From Streptomyces sp. NRRL S-646 (GTDB lineage Bacteria; Actinomycetota; Actinomycetes; Streptomycetales; Streptomycetaceae): a stretch of 64,000 bases of DNA. The notes beneath the pieces were generated by a model. It worked only from the letters and a program-made list of their open reading frames with translations. It did no database searches and was not told where the DNA came from. The stretch spans positions 186,001 through 250,000 of the forward strand of contig NZ_JODC01000001.1 in assembly GCF_000720765.1 (NCBI RefSeq). Reading direction: 5' to 3'. The position numbers and the translations under genes were made by a program. This document shows, in pieces, positions 17,571-26,642 of this stretch. Numbering within the stretch: position 1 is the stretch's first letter; every line of letters begins with the position of its first letter.

Positions 17571-18485
17571 ATGCCCAAGGCGTACGTGTTCACGCGCTAC
17601 GGCGGACCGGAGGCCGAGGCCCTCGTCGACGTGGAGCGGCCGAGCCCCGGCCCCGGTCAGGTGCTCGTCGCGGTGCGGGCCGCGGGGGTGAACCCCGTCG
17701 ACTGGAAGCAGCGCACCGGCTACCGTCGCCCGGGCGAGAGCGGCGAGCGCGACTTCCCCTCCTTCTTCGGCAACGAGGTCTCCGGTGTCGTGGAGGAGGT
17801 CGGTGAGGGAGTCGAGGGGTTCGCCGTCGGGGACGCGGTCTTCGGCCTGCCCGTCGTCGGCGGGTACTCCGAGTACGCGCTGCTGTCGGTCGACCTGATC
17901 GCGCACAAGCCCGCCGCGCTGTCCTTCACCGACGCCGCCACCCTGCCCGTGGCGGCCGTGACGGCGTACGACGGAATCCGCCAGCTCGGCCTGCCGGCCG
18001 GCGCGACCGTCCTGGTGACCGGTGCGGGCGGCGGGGTCGGAGTCGCGGCGGTGCAGGTCGCCCGCGCGCTCGGTCTGCGGGTCGTGGGCCTGGCGAGCGA
18101 GGCCAAGAAGGACTTCGTCGAGTCGCTGGGAGCCGAGCACGTGGTGTCCGGCCCGGGCTGGACCGGGCGGGTGCCGGGTGGTGTGGACGGTGTGTACGAC
18201 CTGGTGGGCAGCGATGTCCTGGAAGAGGCGGCGACGCTGCTCACCGACCGGACCAGGCTCGTCACGGCCGGGGCCGCGCCCGAGGTCGTGGAGAAGCTGG
18301 GCGGCGCCCGCGTCGCGCGGGTACGTACCTCGGAGCGGCTCGCGGCAGTGGCCGACCTCGTGGTCCGCGGCGACCTGGACCCGCACGTGACGCAGACCTT
18401 CCCGCTGGAGCGGGCCGGTGAGGCGCTGCGCACCGTCGAGGAGGGCCACGCCCGCGGCAAGATCGTGATCGAGGTCGCCCAGTGA
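17571..18485 (+). CDS. NADPH-dependent quinone oxidoreductase-like (zinc-free MDR)
   Basis: A 304-aa medium-chain dehydrogenase/reductase. The N-terminal GroES-like half carries AAGVNPVDWKQRTGY, and the NADPH-binding motif is VTGAGGGVGVAAVQVARALG. The zinc ligands of alcohol dehydrogenases are absent, so it belongs to the quinone oxidoreductase branch. ATG 17571 is preferred because it begins the family-typical MPKAYVFTRYGGPE. The stop overlaps the GTG of the acetyltransferase in a GTGA, indicating an operon. Confidence 0.9.
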   Translation: MPKAYVFTRYGGPEAEALVDVERPSPGPGQVLVAVRAAGVNPVDWKQRTGYRRPGESGERDFPSFFGNEVSGVVEEVGEGVEGFAVGDAVFGLPVVGGYSEYALLSVDLIAHKPAALSFTDAATLPVAAVTAYDGIRQLGLPAGATVLVTGAGGGVGVAAVQVARALGLRVVGLASEAKKDFVESLGAEHVVSGPGWTGRVPGGVDGVYDLVGSDVLEEAATLLTDRTRLVTAGAAPEVVEKLGGARVARVRTSERLAAVADLVVRGDLDPHVTQTFPLERAGEALRTVEEGHARGKIVIEVAQ

Positions 18486-19192
18486 GCCACGTCCTGGACA
18501 ACCCCGCCCTCGCCTCGCTGACCGGACCGCACGCGCACTTCGCCGAACGGCGTGGCCGGGTGCTGCGCTATCCCGTCGACGTGTCGCCGTGGCTGGCCCT
18601 GCCCGAGGAGCTCGACGCCGGGGACTGGGCCGACCTCGCGGCCCTCGCGGGCCCCGGCGGCGAGGTCCCGCTGCTCGGCTTCCGCGGCGAGATACCGGAC
18701 GGCTGGGAGTTCACCTTCCAAGTCGAGGGGGTGCAGTTCGTCGGTGACGGCCTGACCACCGCGCCGGAGCCGGAGGCGGTCCGCCTCGGCCCCGCCGACG
18801 TGCCGGAGATGCTCGACCTGGTCGCGCGCACCCAGCCCGGCCCGTTCCTGCCCCGCACCATCGAAATGGGCACCTATCTGGGCATCCGGCGGGAGGGCGC
18901 ACTGATAGCGATGGCGGGGGAGCGGCTGCACCCGCCGGGCTGGACCGAGATCAGCGCCGTCTGCACCGACCCCGCCTTCCGCGGCGAGGGCCTCGCGACC
19001 CGGCTGATCCTCGCGGTGGCCCACGGCATCCGTGAGCGCGGCGAGACCCCGTTCCTGCACACCGGAGCGGGCAACACCAACGCCATCCGCCTCTACGAGT
19101 CCCTCGGCTTCCGGCTGCGCCGCACCACCGTCTTCGGCGCGGCCCGCGCACCCGAACACCTCACGGACGAACGGGCGTTGGCCGTCCCCTAG
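18482..19192 (+). CDS. GNAT-family N-acetyltransferase
   Basis: A 236-aa protein whose C-terminal half is a GNAT domain: EISAVCTDPAFRGEGLATRLILAV is the acetyl-CoA pyrophosphate loop, and NAIRLYESLGFRLRR the final helix-strand. The N-terminal 100 residues are a family-specific extension of unknown role. The GTG start overlaps the upstream MDR gene. It converges with marR, their ends overlapping by 4 nt. The substrate is unknown. Confidence 0.88.
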   Translation: MSHVLDNPALASLTGPHAHFAERRGRVLRYPVDVSPWLALPEELDAGDWADLAALAGPGGEVPLLGFRGEIPDGWEFTFQVEGVQFVGDGLTTAPEPEAVRLGPADVPEMLDLVARTQPGPFLPRTIEMGTYLGIRREGALIAMAGERLHPPGWTEISAVCTDPAFRGEGLATRLILAVAHGIRERGETPFLHTGAGNTNAIRLYESLGFRLRRTTVFGAARAPEHLTDERALAVP

Positions 19193-19626
19193 CCCTCGCC
19201 CTCCGGTCGGATCCAGGCGTTGTACCGCACGAGATAGCCGGCGAAGCGCTCCAGATCCTCCCTCGGCCAGTCCGCGAGCCGCTCCCGGAAGGCCGCCCGG
19301 CGGCTGTCGGTGACCTGGGCGAGGATCTGGCGCCCGGTCTCGGTCAGGTGCAGGACCTGGACGCGGTGGTCGTCCGGGTCCAGGCGCCGCTCGACGAGCC
19401 GGGCCCGCTCCAGGGCGGCCACCTGGCGGCTGACCGTGGACTTGTCCAGGGCGTAGTGCGCCGCCAGATCGGTGGCCCGGCAGCCGCCGCTCTCCTCCAG
19501 ATGCCCGAGCAGCGTGTACGAGACCAGCGACAGCTCGGGGTGCATACGGCCCGCCGAGGCACGGGCGCGGCGGGCGAAGGCCGTCATCTCGCGCTGGATC
19601 GTCTCCACGGCTTCGTCTGCTTCCAC
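19189..19626 (-). CDS. MarR-family transcriptional regulator
   Basis: A 145-aa winged-helix regulator: the recognition helix lies in ATDLAAHYALDKSTVSRQVAALE, and the wing in RRLDPDDHRVQVLHLTETG. The GTG start at 19626 is selected for GAGGGAGG upstream; the longer frame to 19710 would translate through the operators. It is divergent from a membrane-protein gene with two operator-like elements in between, so it probably represses that gene and itself. Confidence 0.88.
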   Translation of the reverse strand: MEADEAVETIQREMTAFARRARASAGRMHPELSLVSYTLLGHLEESGGCRATDLAAHYALDKSTVSRQVAALERARLVERRLDPDDHRVQVLHLTETGRQILAQVTDSRRAAFRERLADWPREDLERFAGYLVRYNAWIRPEGEG

Positions 19627-19670
19627 CGGACCTCCCTCATTCACCACGGAATACCACCCCACCCCATTTG

Positions 19671-19705
19671 GTTGTATAGTACAACTTGAAGTGAGAGTTG
19701 TATAA
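19671..19705. promoter_or_regulatory. MarR-type operator region
   Basis: GTTGTATAGTACAAC at 19671-19685 is a perfect palindrome around a 3-nt centre. A second half-site GTTGTATAA lies at 19697-19705. The pair sits between divergent marR and the membrane-protein gene, a usual place for a MarR dimer to block both promoters. Confidence 0.65.
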
Positions 19706-19730
19706 GCCAACCATCTGGAGGTTGTGAGCG

Positions 19731-20804
19731 ATGAGGTCTCCGGCCCTGCGCCATGTGATCACGCACCTGATCACCCCGCTGCTGATGTGCATCGGCATGG
19801 GACTCGCGTACATGGGGGCGTTCGTCACCCCGGAGCCCCACCACCTGCCCGTCGCCGTCGTCGGCTCCGGCCCGCAGGCGAAGGTGTTCGCGCAGACCGT
19901 CAAGGACAAGGCGGGGGACAGGCTCGACGTCCGCACGGTCGCCACCCGCTCCGAGGCCGTCGGCCTGCTCGACTCCCGTGACATCACGGGCGCCTACGTG
20001 CCCAGCGCGAAGACGCCGGAGCTGGTGGTCGCCAGCGCCGCCTCCGACATGGACGCCACGGCCGTCGAGAAGGTCTTCACACCCATCGCCGCCGGACAGG
20101 GTGTCCCACTCAAGGTCACCGACGTGGCCGCACCGGTCGACGACGACCCCACCGGACAGGGCCTCTTCTTCCTGCTGATCGCGCTGAGTATCGGCTCCTA
20201 CGCCTCCGTCGCCGCGCTCGGCGCCGCCGGCGCGGGCCTGCCCATGCGGCTGCGTGCCCTGCTGGCACTCGGCGTCTCCGCCGTCGTCAGTGGCATCGGC
20301 GCGCTGCTCGCCGGCCCGGTCTTCCACCTCGCCCACCACGACCTCGCCGGCCTGTGGGGGATGGCCTTGCTCTACTCCGCGGGCATCCTCTTCGTCGGCG
20401 TCGGCCTGCACACCTTCCTCAGGCGCTGGACCACCCTCGCCATGATGGTGCTGTTCGTCATGCTCAACTTCACCAGCTCCGGCGGTCTGTTCCGCCCCGA
20501 CCTGCAGAACGGCCTCTTCGGCACCCTGCACGCCTTCTGGAACGGCGCCGGATTCGTCGAGGGGGCCCGCAGCCTCCTGTACTTCCACAGCGACGGCCTG
20601 TCCCGCAACGTATGGACACTCATCGCGTGGCTGCTGCTGGGTCTCGTCTTCACGGCGGTCGCCGCCGCGTACGAGCGGTCGCGGGGCCGGACCGAGACAC
20701 CCGTGGCCGCCGCCGCGGCGGTCCGTACGGCCGAGGAGCAGAAGCCCGGACTGAAGGCCGAAGAGGAAGCTGAAGAGGAGGTCGAAGAGACGGTCGGCGT
20801 CTGA
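19731..20804 (+). CDS. YhgE/Pip-like ABC-2-type membrane protein
   Basis: The 357-aa protein has an N-terminal helix (residues 10-32), an extracytoplasmic domain of about 120 residues, then five to six helices between residues 140 and 310, followed by an acidic Glu-rich tail (EEEAEEEVEE). The arrangement and GAYVPSAKTPELVVASA-type segment fit DUF3533/YhgE/Pip proteins, related to ABC-2 permeases and often controlled by an adjacent MarR or TetR. GGAGG at about 19716 marks the start. It may mediate export or membrane stress tolerance; no ATPase gene is adjacent. Confidence 0.8.
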   Translation: MRSPALRHVITHLITPLLMCIGMGLAYMGAFVTPEPHHLPVAVVGSGPQAKVFAQTVKDKAGDRLDVRTVATRSEAVGLLDSRDITGAYVPSAKTPELVVASAASDMDATAVEKVFTPIAAGQGVPLKVTDVAAPVDDDPTGQGLFFLLIALSIGSYASVAALGAAGAGLPMRLRALLALGVSAVVSGIGALLAGPVFHLAHHDLAGLWGMALLYSAGILFVGVGLHTFLRRWTTLAMMVLFVMLNFTSSGGLFRPDLQNGLFGTLHAFWNGAGFVEGARSLLYFHSDGLSRNVWTLIAWLLLGLVFTAVAAAYERSRGRTETPVAAAAAVRTAEEQKPGLKAEEEAEEEVEETVGV

Positions 20805-20872
20805 AGCCTTGCGGTAATGTTGCGCCCGGCCGTGGAATCTCCCGGCCCCCGAAGACCGAGGAGGTGAGACCC

Positions 20873-20929
20873 ATTACCGCTGTGTCAGGTCGGGTGCTCA
20901 CGCCTCGAGTCGACGCGGGCCGCCGGTAG
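20873..20929 (+). CDS. putative 18-codon leader peptide (non-AUG start)
   Basis: AGGAGG at 20859-20864 is followed after 8 nt by ATT at 20873, opening an 18-codon frame that ends in tandem TAG TAG (20927-20932). In the same frame GTG codons at 20864 and 20882 are alternative starts. The C-terminal half is VSGRVLTPRVDAGRR. The strong ribosome site without an ATG-initiated gene, the double stop and the hairpins that follow suggest a translated regulatory leader for the downstream methyltransferase. Confidence 0.4.
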   Translation: MTAVSGRVLTPRVDAGRR

Positions 20930-20973
20930 TAGGCGACCGCGAGAGCGCCCTTCGACTTACCGAAAGGCTCTCG
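20914..20973 (+). promoter_or_regulatory. attenuator-like competing hairpins before methyltransferase
   Basis: CGCGG (20914-20918) can pair with CCGCG (20937-20941). CGAGAGC (20940-20946) pairs with GCTCTCG (20967-20973), extended by a CTTCG/CGAAAG inner stem. The two helices share 20940-20941, so they are mutually exclusive. The second ends 6 nt before the methyltransferase ATG and would occlude its initiation region, while the leader peptide ends within the first. This is the layout of translational attenuators. Confidence 0.5.
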
Positions 20974-20979
20974 GCATTC

Positions 20980-21789
20980 ATGCCTTCCTTGCCTCCTTCA
21001 CCTTCCTCCCTGCCGTCGTCCTCCACCCGTGAGTCCGTCGTCTCGGCGCTGCGCGCCGCAGGCTGTGTCTTCGCCGAGGACGAGGCGGAGTTGATCCTCG
21101 CCGCCGCGCGCACGCCGGAGGAACTGGCCGTCCTGGTCGACCTCCGAGTGACCGGGCTGCCGCTCGAACTCGTCGTCGGCTGGGCCGAGTTCCGGGGGCT
21201 GCGCATCGCCGTGGAACCCGGCGTGTTCGTGCCCCGACGCCGTACCGAGTTCCTCGTCGAACAGGCCCTCGCCCAAGCCCCCGACGCATCCGTCGTCGTG
21301 GACCTGTGCTGCGGCTCGGGCGCCGTCGGCGTGGCCCTGGCCACCGCACTCGGCCAGGTCGAGCTGCACGCCGCCGACATCGATCCGGCCGCGGTGCGGT
21401 GCGCTCGCCGCAATGCCGGCGCGGTCGGCGGCCGGGTCCACGAGGGCGACCTGTTCGCGGCGCTGCCGGACGAACTGCGTGGCCGTATCGACATCCTCGC
21501 GGCCAATGTGCCCTACGTTCCCACCGGCGAGGTCGGCCTGCTGCCCGCGGAGGCCCGCGACCACGAACCGCTGGTCGCGCTCGACGGCGGCGCGGACGGG
21601 CTCGACGTCCTGCGCCGGGTCGCCGCCGAAGCACCCCGCTGGCTCGCCCCCGGCGGCTGCCTCCTGGTCGAGACGAGTGAACGGCAGGCCGCGTCCGCCG
21701 TCGAGGCCTTCACCACCGGCGGGTTGAGGGTACGCCTGGCCGCCTCCGAGGAGCTGTACGCCAATGTCGTGATCGGCGTCCACCCCTGA
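20980..21789 (+). CDS. PrmC-related putative protein-(glutamine-N5) methyltransferase
   Basis: A 269-aa methyltransferase: FVPRRRTEFLVEQAL, SAM motif VVDLCCGSGAVGVALA, and the active-site tetrapeptide NVPY (AANVPYVPTGEVGLLP). PrmB and PrmC have NPPY; the NVPY form marks the separate PrmC-related family (TIGR03704 type), whose substrate is unknown. The ATG lies just after a hairpin and lacks a free Shine-Dalgarno, consistent with regulated initiation. It may modify a translation factor or ribosomal protein. Confidence 0.88.
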   Translation: MPSLPPSPSSLPSSSTRESVVSALRAAGCVFAEDEAELILAAARTPEELAVLVDLRVTGLPLELVVGWAEFRGLRIAVEPGVFVPRRRTEFLVEQALAQAPDASVVVDLCCGSGAVGVALATALGQVELHAADIDPAAVRCARRNAGAVGGRVHEGDLFAALPDELRGRIDILAANVPYVPTGEVGLLPAEARDHEPLVALDGGADGLDVLRRVAAEAPRWLAPGGCLLVETSERQAASAVEAFTTGGLRVRLAASEELYANVVIGVHP

Positions 21790-21821
21790 GCTCGCCTTTG
21801 CGGACTGGACATCGCTCCCGG

Positions 21822-22259
21822 TCACGCGGAAGGGGAGAGCTGCTCGCGCACCCATTCCGGATCGGGGTTGACGTGCGGCCGGCCCGCCACAAGGACAGTC
21901 GGTACGGTCTCGTTGCCGTCGTTGGCCGCCCTCACCGCCGCCGCGCCGGCCGGGTCACGCCAGATGTCCACCCAGTACAACTGGCGGGCGCTGCGCCCCA
22001 GTCGGAAGCGCAGTCGCAGACAGTACTTGCAGCCGGAGCGCCAGAAGACGACCGGCCGGCCGTCGACCGCACTGCGGCGTTGTGCCTCCACCGCACCGAT
22101 CGACTTCGGGAAGGCCAGGGGCGAGTGCACGCCTGCGAGCACCGCGAACACCAGCAGGAAGGCGACTGCCACGGCCGGGCTGCCGCTGAGGAGCAGAGCA
22201 GTCGCAGCGACTGAGCCGCACAGCACCAGCAGAAGCGACAGGTTCCAAGGACGCATCAT
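21822..22259 (-). CDS. membrane-anchored glutaredoxin-like protein
   Basis: A 145-aa protein with two N-terminal helices (residues 6-45) followed by a glutaredoxin fold: VFWRSGCKYCLRLRFRL carries the CxxC redox pair, and ETVPTVLV holds the cis-proline. Such proteins probably act as membrane-associated mycoredoxin-like thiol reductases. There are two adjacent ATG codons (22259 and 22256) and no strong ribosome site. It converges with the methyltransferase gene. Confidence 0.85.
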   Translation of the reverse strand: MMRPWNLSLLLVLCGSVAATALLLSGSPAVAVAFLLVFAVLAGVHSPLAFPKSIGAVEAQRRSAVDGRPVVFWRSGCKYCLRLRFRLGRSARQLYWVDIWRDPAGAAAVRAANDGNETVPTVLVAGRPHVNPDPEWVREQLSPSA

Positions 22260-22464
22260 GATGACGCAGGCTATCGCCGCGTCAGGTCGCCGCGCCGCTG
22301 CCCGTCGGGCAATGCGCTGTGCCGCCGGGGGCTCTGGTGTCTGGTGGTTGCGTGCTTGCTCAGGGCCTGGGTTCGTTGGAGGCGGGGCTCGTGGCGTCGT
22401 GTGCCGGTCCGGTCGGTGGCGTGGCCATGACCTTGGGACGGTCCCGCGGGGCCGGCCGCTGGGG

Positions 22465-23187
22465 TCAGGTCGTGGCTCCGCTGCCCGACGGGCTCGGGGA
22501 CGGTGCGTGGTTGCGCCAGTCCCTGTTGCCGGGGCCCGGGAATCTGTCGTGCCGGTTGCCGGGCCCCTTGCGGTCGAAGGTGCCGGAGAGCGCGCGGGTG
22601 GCGGTCCGGGTTCCGTCGTCGGAGCGGGTGCCGGCCAGGAGGGCCGTCTCGCCCTTCTTGAGGTCGCCGGCGCCCGAACCCTTCGTACCGTCGCGGAAGA
22701 CGGTGGTGTCGGAGTTCACGGTCCAGGTCCACCGGGCGCCGTCGTCGCTCTTGAGCGTGACCTGGTCGCCGTCGATCTTCTCGACGGTGCCGCGCTGCCA
22801 GATCCGTACGACCCACTTGCCGGTGTCCTGGTCCTTGACCGTCGTCTCGCCGTGCACACCCATGTCACCGAAGCCGAAACCGAACCAGGGGCCGACACCG
22901 TGCCGGCCTCCGGGGCGGTCCGGTGACGGGGAGGTGGTCCCGGACGCGGAGGGCGTGGCGCCCTGGCCGGAGCCGCCGGAGGTGGCGGCGTAGGCGACCG
23001 TGCCGCCGAGGGCGAGCACGGCGACCGTGGCCGCCGCGGCCACGGCACGCGCCCGGCGGGACCGCCATCGCCCCGGCTCGCGGTCCGGCCCGCCCGGACC
23101 GGTCATCACTTCCATGTCCGGCGTCGTCTCGAAGCGCCCGTCAGGCCGCTCGCCCCCAGCAGTGGGTTCCTTGTCCGGCTCGTGCAT
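22465..23187 (-). CDS. DUF5666-type membrane-anchored secreted protein
   Basis: A 240-aa protein: a cytosolic N-terminus of about 50 residues, one helix (ARAVAAAATVAVLALGGTVAYA), a low-complexity linker and a C-terminal beta-barrel-like domain (RGTVEKIDGDQVTLKSDDGARWTWTVNSDTTV) typical of DUF5666. The tail is Pro/Arg/Gly-rich. GGGAG precedes ATG 23187. Function unknown; likely extracytoplasmic. The 22260-22464 stretch downstream holds no gene I can recognise. Confidence 0.8.
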   Translation of the reverse strand: MHEPDKEPTAGGERPDGRFETTPDMEVMTGPGGPDREPGRWRSRRARAVAAAATVAVLALGGTVAYAATSGGSGQGATPSASGTTSPSPDRPGGRHGVGPWFGFGFGDMGVHGETTVKDQDTGKWVVRIWQRGTVEKIDGDQVTLKSDDGARWTWTVNSDTTVFRDGTKGSGAGDLKKGETALLAGTRSDDGTRTATRALSGTFDRKGPGNRHDRFPGPGNRDWRNHAPSPSPSGSGATT

Positions 23188-23323
23188 CACGGCTCGCTCC
23201 CATCGGCCACGGCAGGCGGAGTCTGCATGCCATGCCTTGCTGTGATTGTCGAACGCGGACGATAAGGAACCCGTAATCAGAAGCTGTGAGAGCCCGGGCG
23301 CCACCCGCTGACGCCTCGGGCGG

Positions 23324-25390
23324 TCAGCTCGGCTGCTGCACGCGCGCGATGAGCAGTGCCACGTCGTCGGAGTTGTCGGGCTGGTGCAGGGTCCGCAGCA
23401 GGAGGTCGCAGACCTCCTCCAAGGGGCGGTCGGGGCCTTCGAGGAGGGACAGCAGGGCGTCCAGGCGCTCGTCGAGGGGATGCTGCCGGGTTTCGACCAG
23501 GCCGTCGGTGTAGAACACGAGACGGTCGCCGGGCTCCAGGTCGACCGTGGTGGTGGAGAAGGCGACGCCACCCACGCCCAGCGGTACGCCCGTGGGAAGT
23601 TCCAGCAGCTCCGGGGGATGCCCGGGCCGCAGCCGGGCCGGCGGCAGGTGCCCGGCGTTGGCGATCCGGCACTGCCGCAGCTGCGGGTCGTGGACGGCGT
23701 ACACACAGGTCGCGATCGAGTGGTCCAGGCCCTCGGTGATCTTGTCGAGGTGTTCGAGGAGCCGGGCCGGATCGAGGTCGAGGGAGGCCAGCGTGTTGGT
23801 CGCGGTACGCAGTCGGCCCATGGTCGCGGCCGCGTTGATGCCGCTGCCCATCACATCGCCCACCACCAGCGCCGTCTTGCCGCCGTCCAGCGGGATCACG
23901 TCGAACCAGTCGCCGCCGACCTCACTGGTGGCTCCCGCGGGCTGGTAACGGGAGGCGACCTCGAGACCGCCGGTCACCGGCGGGTGGCTGGGCAGCAGGC
24001 TGCGCTGGAGGGTGAGGGCGGTGTCGCGGGCGTTCTGGTACCAGCGGGCGTTGTCGATCTGCACGGCCGCGCGGGATGCCAGCTCACGGGCGAGCAGCAG
24101 GTCGTCCTCGCTGAACGGCTCGGGGTTGTGCGTGCGCTTGAGGTCGAGGGCGCCGAGCACCTCGCCGCGGGCGATCAGTGGGACGGCCAGATAGGAGTGC
24201 ACGCCGGCGCGGGCCAGCAGCTCCGCCGCTTCCGGGGAGCGGGCGATGCGCGGCAGATCCGCGTTCTCGACCTCCGCCACCAGGACCGGCTGCCCCGTGC
24301 GCACGCACTCGGTGACCAGGCGGTCGGCGCCGTAGCGGGCGACCTGCCCGGGCGCGTCGGCCGCCCGCAGCGCCTCCGGCGCGTTGTGGGCCCGTACGGC
24401 CAGGGCCCGGATCACGGCCGGTTCCGTGGGACCGAGGCTGCTGCGTCTGCCCTCCACCACCGCGTCGAGCAGGTCCACGGCCGCGATGTCGGCGAGCTCC
24501 GGCACGGCGACGTCGGCCAGCTCGAGCGCGGTGCGGTCCAGCTCCAGTGTGGTGCCGATCCGTGCGGAGGCGTCCGCGATGAGGGCCAGCCGCCGCCGCG
24601 CGGTCTCCGCTTCGATGCCCGCCCGGTGCTGTTCGGTGACGTCCACGACCGAGCCCGCGATGCCGAGAACGGTCCCGGCGGCGTCTTCCAGCCGGTAGAG
24701 CGAGATCGTCCAGGCGTGCTCGTCCTCCAGGTCGGCAGGGGTCCGGCCGATGGTCTGCTGGTCGACGAGAGGATGTCCGGTCTCCAGCACGTGACGCATG
24801 GCGGACTCGATGGCGTCGACGTCGAGGTGCGGCAGGACCTCGCGGACGGAGCGGCCGATGTGGTCCTTGGCGGGGATGCCGTTGAGCCGTTCCAGTGCCG
24901 GATTGACGGACACGTACCGCAGATCGGTGTCCAGAACGGCCAGACCGATCGGGGACTGGGCGATGACCTGCGTGGACAGCGCCACGTCCCGCTCCAGCCG
25001 CCGTACGGTCGAGCGGTCGGCGCACAGCCCCAGCGCGTAGACGTCGCCGTGGTCGTCCAGCAGCCGCATGTTGCGGAACTCCACCAGGCGTGTGCTGCCG
25101 TCCTTGCGCCGAATGGGGAAGGCCCCGGCCCAGCTCTGACCGGTGACCATGACGTCGGCGAACAGTTTGACCACCAGGTCGAGATGCTGTTCGTGCACCA
25201 TGATCCGGGCCGCGTACTCTCCGAGGGCCTCCTGCGCGGGATAGCCGAACAGCTCCTCGGCCTGCGGGCTCCACAGCACGATGCGTCCCTCGGCATCCAG
25301 GACCACCGAGGCCACGCCCAGTACGTCGAGCAGCCTGCTCGGCCGTACCGACTCCTCGCCCTCGGCCACCGGAAACCCAGGTGCACTCAT
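23324..25390 (-). CDS. PAS-PAS-GAF-PP2C (SpoIIE-like) serine phosphatase
   Basis: A 688-aa soluble signalling protein: PAS 1 (about 20-130; ILWSPQAEELFGYPAQEAL in the translated frame), PAS 2 (about 145-265; ALERLNGIPAKDHIGRSV), GAF (about 285-450; HSYLAVPLIARGEVLGALDL) and a PP2C/SpoIIE phosphatase (about 460-688; EVGGDWFDVIPLDGGKTALVVGDVMG, with metal-binding aspartates). Such proteins dephosphorylate anti-sigma antagonists in partner-switching control of stress sigma factors. No anti-sigma/antagonist pair is adjacent. The start at 25390 trims an arginine-rich upstream extension. Confidence 0.92.
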   Translation of the reverse strand: MSAPGFPVAEGEESVRPSRLLDVLGVASVVLDAEGRIVLWSPQAEELFGYPAQEALGEYAARIMVHEQHLDLVVKLFADVMVTGQSWAGAFPIRRKDGSTRLVEFRNMRLLDDHGDVYALGLCADRSTVRRLERDVALSTQVIAQSPIGLAVLDTDLRYVSVNPALERLNGIPAKDHIGRSVREVLPHLDVDAIESAMRHVLETGHPLVDQQTIGRTPADLEDEHAWTISLYRLEDAAGTVLGIAGSVVDVTEQHRAGIEAETARRRLALIADASARIGTTLELDRTALELADVAVPELADIAAVDLLDAVVEGRRSSLGPTEPAVIRALAVRAHNAPEALRAADAPGQVARYGADRLVTECVRTGQPVLVAEVENADLPRIARSPEAAELLARAGVHSYLAVPLIARGEVLGALDLKRTHNPEPFSEDDLLLARELASRAAVQIDNARWYQNARDTALTLQRSLLPSHPPVTGGLEVASRYQPAGATSEVGGDWFDVIPLDGGKTALVVGDVMGSGINAAATMGRLRTATNTLASLDLDPARLLEHLDKITEGLDHSIATCVYAVHDPQLRQCRIANAGHLPPARLRPGHPPELLELPTGVPLGVGGVAFSTTTVDLEPGDRLVFYTDGLVETRQHPLDERLDALLSLLEGPDRPLEEVCDLLLRTLHQPDNSDDVALLIARVQQPS

Positions 25391-25662
25391 TGCACGCACC
25401 GCCTTCGCCCGCTCACGCGGCACGCCGTCCCCCGTGCCGACTCCCCATGTTCTACCGCGCTCAACCGTCCCTGTGACGACCCCGTCGCCCACCTCCACCA
25501 TCCCTCAACACGACGGAGGCCGTCCCCCTGAGCCGTGACGACAGTACCCGGTACGGACCGTCACCGAGCCGACAGCCCCCGTTACCGAATTGGTCTGTAC
25601 ATGACTACGTCATCGGGCCAGACTGTCCGCCGAGCACGCCCCACCCCCATGGAGGAGCCCCC

Positions 25663-26538
25663 ATGCCCCTGCGCGCCCGGCAACGTTGTCACGCAGCCCT
25701 GACCGCGGCCCTCGCCCTCGCGGCCGCCGCAGTCCTCTCCGCCGCTCCGCCCGCGTCGGCTGCCGACACCTGGACGGAAGTGGGCTCGGACCGCGCCGAT
25801 CCGCTGACCGAGAGCCAGGGCCTGACCTCCGTCGAGGTCCCGGCGAACAGCCCCAACCGGTACACCGGCATCGGCACGATCCCCGCCGGCGTCTCCAGCC
25901 GCGGCTGGAACCACGTCGGCGACCCCGACGCCTCCTACAACGGCTACTACGTCGAGCCCTACCAGGCGGACTCGGGCAACGCGAAGATGTTCCGGGTGCA
26001 GGCTCCGGGCGGGGCCTGGTCGGAGTACGTCCACACGCTCAGCTCCGGCGAGGCACTGAACAACTCCTGGGTCGCGATCTCGCCCGACGGACAGTGGATG
26101 CTGGCCGGCGAGTACGGCACCATGAGCCGCTTCCTGGTGTTCCCGACCCCGGGCGTCAACGCGAGCACCTCGCCCTCGGCGAACCTGCCGCAGGCCTCCA
26201 CCGTGAATCTCGACCACGCCGTGCGCGACGTGCAGGGCTGCGACTTCTCCGGCCCGACCACGCTGCTGTGCTCGTCCGACGACCCGGCCGGCTCGCTGTT
26301 CGGCATGACCAAGCCGCTCCTCCAGGTCGACCTGTCCGCCCGGCCGAACGGCACGTCGGACGTCTCCGGCCATGTCACCGCCCTGCGGCAGCTCCCGCTG
26401 CGCAGCTCCTGCTCGGGCACCTTCGAGGTCGAGGGCATCGACTACGACCGCCGGACCGGCACCCTGCGAGTGATCGTCGTGTCGCCGGGCTTCTGCGTCC
26501 TGACGGACAGCAAGACGTACCGCTTCACACGGAGCTGA
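25663..26538 (+). CDS. secreted protein of unknown function
   Basis: The 291-aa protein has a clear Sec signal peptide (basic start, AALTAALALAAAAVLSAAPPASA, cleavage near residue 33). The mature part is rich in Tyr, Trp and Gly (RGWNHVGDPDASYNGYYVEP; SWVAISPDGQWMLAGEYG), suggesting a beta-propeller-like or lectin-like fold, with four cysteines that could form disulfides. GGAGGAG precedes the ATG. It is not in an operon. No family assignment. Confidence 0.8.
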   Translation: MPLRARQRCHAALTAALALAAAAVLSAAPPASAADTWTEVGSDRADPLTESQGLTSVEVPANSPNRYTGIGTIPAGVSSRGWNHVGDPDASYNGYYVEPYQADSGNAKMFRVQAPGGAWSEYVHTLSSGEALNNSWVAISPDGQWMLAGEYGTMSRFLVFPTPGVNASTSPSANLPQASTVNLDHAVRDVQGCDFSGPTTLLCSSDDPAGSLFGMTKPLLQVDLSARPNGTSDVSGHVTALRQLPLRSSCSGTFEVEGIDYDRRTGTLRVIVVSPGFCVLTDSKTYRFTRS

Positions 26539-26642
26539 GCCGCTCGCTGGTCCAGCCCGCGCAGTGGTGCTTTTCTGGGGATGTGGCGCGGTTCGCGGGA
26601 AACCCGTGGCGCCGCGCCGCAGCCACGAGAGGAGCGATCACG

